Assembly: GCA_002171675.1 (NCBI GenBank)
Contig: NHDX01000023.1
Coordinates: 32,993 to 40,757, forward strand
Direction of reading: 5' to 3'
DNA from: Chloroflexi bacterium TMED70
GTDB lineage: Bacteria; Chloroflexota; Dehalococcoidia; Lucifugimonadales; Lucifugimonadaceae
DNA: 7,765 nucleotides
The notes beneath the pieces were generated by a model that had not been told where the DNA came from, made no database searches, and saw nothing but the letters and a program-made list of their open reading frames with translations. The position numbers and the translations under genes are program-made. Shown piece by piece: positions 6,107-7,765 of the stretch (within the stretch, counting starts at the first letter, position 1; each line of letters begins with the position of its first letter).

Positions 6107-6826
6107 TTGAATATTAAAGACAAAAATGCTCTGATTACAGGATCTGCAAACAGGATTGGCAGAGAAATCGCAATAAGTTTATCTCAGGCTGGAGTAAATA
6201 TAGCAATTCACTATAATAAATCTGAAAAAATGGCTATAGAAACTTTGAATGAGGTAAAAAAATTCAATGTTAATTCAAAAATTTTCAAAGCAGATCTTTC
6301 AATTGAATCAGAGACCTTAGATCTATATGATAAAGTAACTGAAGAATTAGGACCTATTAGCATCTTAATAAATAATGCATCAACATTTAGAAAGAATAAC
6401 TTGGAAAATACTACTTCCGAAGAAATACAAGAAGATTATTTTGTAAATGTGATATCTCCATTTTTACTATCTCAAAAAATTCATAAAAATAAAAAAATCA
6501 ATTCTGGAAAAATAATTAATATCAGTGACTGGAAGACTGCAAGAGAAAATAGATTCTCTTACGGTGCTTCAAAATCCGCAATTGCAGGCCTAACAAAATC
6601 TTTGGCTGTTTCTATGGCTCCGAATTTTCAAGTAAATGAGATTGCATTTGGAGCAATGTTGCCACCAGTTGATGAACCTAATCGTATTCCTCAAAAAATT
6701 AATCTTGGACCTATGGAGAGAACAGCTAAGATGTCAGAAATTAATAGTTGTATTAATATGTTATTAGAAAATGATTTTATAACTGGAGAAAAGATTTATT
6801 TAGACGGAGGAAGACATATATATTAA
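6107..6826 (+). CDS. Pteridine reductase-like short-chain dehydrogenase (PTR1/FolM type)
   Basis: This 239-residue protein is a classical-length Rossmann-fold SDR. The nucleotide-binding motif is TGSANRIG (residues 11-18), which fits TGx3RxG with Arg16, the variant seen in pteridine reductase PTR1 and E. coli FolM and absent from most SDRs (TGx3GxG). NNAS (89-92), Asn114 and the catalytic Tyr152/Lys156 (YGASK) follow. At the position usually held by the catalytic Ser there is Asp141 (NISD), as in PTR1 and FolM. The D-to-Y spacing is 11, two shorter than the 13 of PTR1 and FolM. The likely reaction is NADPH-dependent reduction of a dihydropterin, such as dihydromonapterin, dihydroneopterin or dihydrofolate. 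Its position between folE and folB/folX supports this. The start is TTG at 6107, with TAAGG at 6094-6098 ahead of it; an in-frame ATT at 6104 is also possible, and the first ATG (codon 42) would remove the cofactor motif. The pterin role is inferred from motifs and context; the exact substrate is not determined. Confidence 0.83.
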   Translation: MNIKDKNALITGSANRIGREIAISLSQAGVNIAIHYNKSEKMAIETLNEVKKFNVNSKIFKADLSIESETLDLYDKVTEELGPISILINNASTFRKNNLENTTSEEIQEDYFVNVISPFLLSQKIHKNKKINSGKIINISDWKTARENRFSYGASKSAIAGLTKSLAVSMAPNFQVNEIAFGAMLPPVDEPNRIPQKINLGPMERTAKMSEINSCINMLLENDFITGEKIYLDGGRHIY

Positions 6827-6828
6827 CC

Positions 6829-7197
6829 ATGAGTAATTATGACGAAATTTTTATAGAGGGATTAAAATTCTATGCAACTATTGGTATTCATAATTGGGAG
6901 AAGAATACAAAACAACCAATCATTATTGACATAAGTCTTTTTATTCAAAAAATCAAAAATAATAATAGAGACAAAATTGATGAAACTGTTGACTATAAAT
7001 CTATAAGCTATTCTGTAAAAGAATTGGTTGAAGATAATAAATTTGAATTGATAGAAACGATGGGAAAAGAAATTGCACTACTATGTTTGAAAAATGAGAA
7101 AGTTTTTGAAGTTAAAGTAAAAATTAATAAACCTGAAGCCTTAAAAATATCAGACAATGTAGGAATAATAATAAATCGGAGAAAAAATGAAAATTAA
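6829..7197 (+). CDS. folB: Dihydroneopterin aldolase / dihydroneopterin triphosphate epimerase family (FolB/FolX)
   Basis: This 122-residue protein has the size and fold pattern of FolB. All four residues of the aldolase active site can be aligned: Glu24 (TIGIHNWEKN), Tyr56 (VDYKSIS), Glu76 (FELIET) and Lys101 (KINKPEAL). FolB converts 7,8-dihydroneopterin to 6-hydroxymethyl-dihydropterin and glycolaldehyde and can also epimerise it to dihydromonapterin. FolX, a close relative, epimerises the triphosphate. The N terminus resembles E. coli FolB (TIGVYDWE), whereas the DYKSIS...VEDNKFELIE and KPEALKxxDxV segments look equally like FolX (NYRTVT...VENNRFSLLE and KPHALRxxDxV). The choice between aldolase and epimerase is therefore open. 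The gene starts with ATG 2 nt after the SDR stop. Its only Shine-Dalgarno-like sequence (GGAGG at 6806-6810) is too far upstream, so it probably relies on coupling. It ends overlapping the next gene by 11 nt. No folK or folP is present in the window. Confidence 0.88.
   Translation: MSNYDEIFIEGLKFYATIGIHNWEKNTKQPIIIDISLFIQKIKNNNRDKIDETVDYKSISYSVKELVEDNKFELIETMGKEIALLCLKNEKVFEVKVKINKPEALKISDNVGIIINRRKNEN
7178..7181 (+). promoter_or_regulatory. Ribosome binding site of the LarA-like gene
   Basis: GGAG lies inside the end of folB, 5 nt before ATG at 7187-7189. This favours the 7187 start over the in-frame ATG at 7199, which has no comparable site, and implies an 11-nt overlap with folB. Confidence 0.6.
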
Positions 7198-7765
7198 GAT
7201 GGATTATGGTAAAGAAGGTGTATTTTTTGATATCCCAGATAATTCAGATATATTGCTACCTAATCATAAAAAAAAGTTAAGTAATCCAAAAGATCAGATA
7301 ATAAGTTCTATTGATAATCCAATTAATTCAATTCCATTAAGATCTCTTTACAAAAAAGGGATGAAAGTTGGGGTGTCTGTTTGTGATCATACAAGAGCGC
7401 AACCAAGAAATGAAATTATATTATCATTATTGAAAATTTTTGAAGGTATTAAAAAAAACGATCTACTGATTTTTATTGCTACGGGAAGCCATAGAGCAAC
7501 AACAGAAGAAGAAATAAAAGAAATTTTTGATTCCGAAGTCATATCAAATACTACTATAGTAATTCATAACTCAGAAATTTCATCTGAACTAGAAAATTTA
7601 GGTATTACCTCAAAAAAAACTCCAGTAATTCTGAACAAAGAGTGGATTTCTTGTGACCTGAAGATTACAACTGGATTTGTTGAACCACATTTTTTTGCAG
7701 GTTTTTCAGGAGGTCCTAAAATGGTAGCCCCTGGCTTAGCTGGTATAGATACAATAATGAATTTA
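7187..7765 (+). CDS. larA: LarA-like nickel-dependent racemase family protein (DUF2088), N-terminal part, cut by the window end
   Basis: An open frame of 193 codons runs off the window. It begins with the LarA N-terminal strand (MDYGKEG, residues 5-11) and carries the family's active-site residues in order: Asp67 and Arg70 in DHTRAQP, His102 in ATGSHRATTEEE, and His168 and Lys178 in GFVEPHFFAGFSGGPKMV. In lactate racemase LarA the equivalents (Arg75, His108, His174, Lys184) bind substrate, act as acid/base, and hold the nickel-pincer cofactor through the lysine. The nickel ligand His200 of LarA would correspond to residue 194, the first residue beyond the edge. Family members racemise or epimerise 2-hydroxy acids such as lactate or malate, or still unknown substrates, so the exact activity is not fixed. 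Function would also need cofactor genes larB, larC and larE, which are not seen here. It overlaps folB and so is probably in the same operon. The family is firm; the lactate specificity is not. Confidence 0.87.
   Translation, partial: MKIKMDYGKEGVFFDIPDNSDILLPNHKKKLSNPKDQIISSIDNPINSIPLRSLYKKGMKVGVSVCDHTRAQPRNEIILSLLKIFEGIKKNDLLIFIATGSHRATTEEEIKEIFDSEVISNTTIVIHNSEISSELENLGITSKKTPVILNKEWISCDLKITTGFVEPHFFAGFSGGPKMVAPGLAGIDTIMNL

Noticed and set aside
7447..7460. Poly-A run in the LarA-like gene as a frameshift or slippage site
   Set aside because: The reading frame continues with correct family motifs on both sides (DHTRAQP before, ATGSHR after), so no frameshift is needed.
1..7765. tRNA or rRNA genes, CRISPR arrays, insertion sequences or attachment sites
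   Set aside because: Coding sequence fills nearly the whole window; no cloverleaf-like segment, repeat-spacer pattern or transposase was seen on either strand.

Overview
The window is A+T-rich bacterial DNA, clearly below 40% G+C by eye. It is almost fully coding, with every gene on the + strand and very short gaps. Shine-Dalgarno sequences precede most genes. It carries the end of a molybdenum hydroxylase operon followed by a compact operon of pterin genes and a LarA-like gene. The host cannot be fixed from this window. Low G+C, tight packing and duplicated xanthine dehydrogenase/CoxL-type genes would fit a streamlined environmental bacterium, for example a marine Chloroflexi (SAR202-like) lineage, but that is only a guess.

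Layout: (1) 1-141, the C-terminal tail of a CoxM-type FAD subunit. (2) 143-616, a CoxS-type two-[2Fe-2S] subunit. (3) 630-2909, a full-length CoxL-type molybdopterin subunit. (4) 2934-2995, a strong intrinsic terminator in the only noncoding gap longer than about 15 nt (2910-3013). (5) 3014-5266, a second, clearly paralogous CoxL-type subunit. (6) 5268-5531, a MoaD/ThiS-like protein ending in Gly-Gly. (7) about 5533-6096, FolE (GTP cyclohydrolase I), apparently starting at ATT. (8) 6107-6826, a pteridine-reductase-like (PTR1/FolM-type) SDR. (9) 6829-7197, a FolB/FolX-type dihydroneopterin aldolase or epimerase. (10) 7187 to the window end, the N-terminal 193 residues of a LarA-like (nickel-pincer racemase family) protein.

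How the parts may work together: the M, S and L genes encode a three-subunit molybdenum hydroxylase that passes electrons from the Mo centre through two [2Fe-2S] clusters to FAD. The active-site loop of both L proteins is AYRAPGSPQ. It is neither the form I CO dehydrogenase signature (AYxCSFR) nor the form II signature (AYRGAGR), so the substrate is probably an organic compound and not CO. The two L proteins may be alternative catalytic subunits sharing one M/S pair. From the second L gene to larA the genes are separated by 10 nt or less, or overlap, so they are probably co-transcribed. FolE, the PTR1-like SDR and FolB/FolX are the expected set for making a reduced pterin (tetrahydromonapterin or tetrahydroneopterin type) or the early steps of folate synthesis. 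The MoaD-like protein could serve molybdopterin synthesis. The main points of interest are the link between a Mo hydroxylase paralog, a reduced-pterin module and a LarA-like enzyme, and the ATT start of folE.
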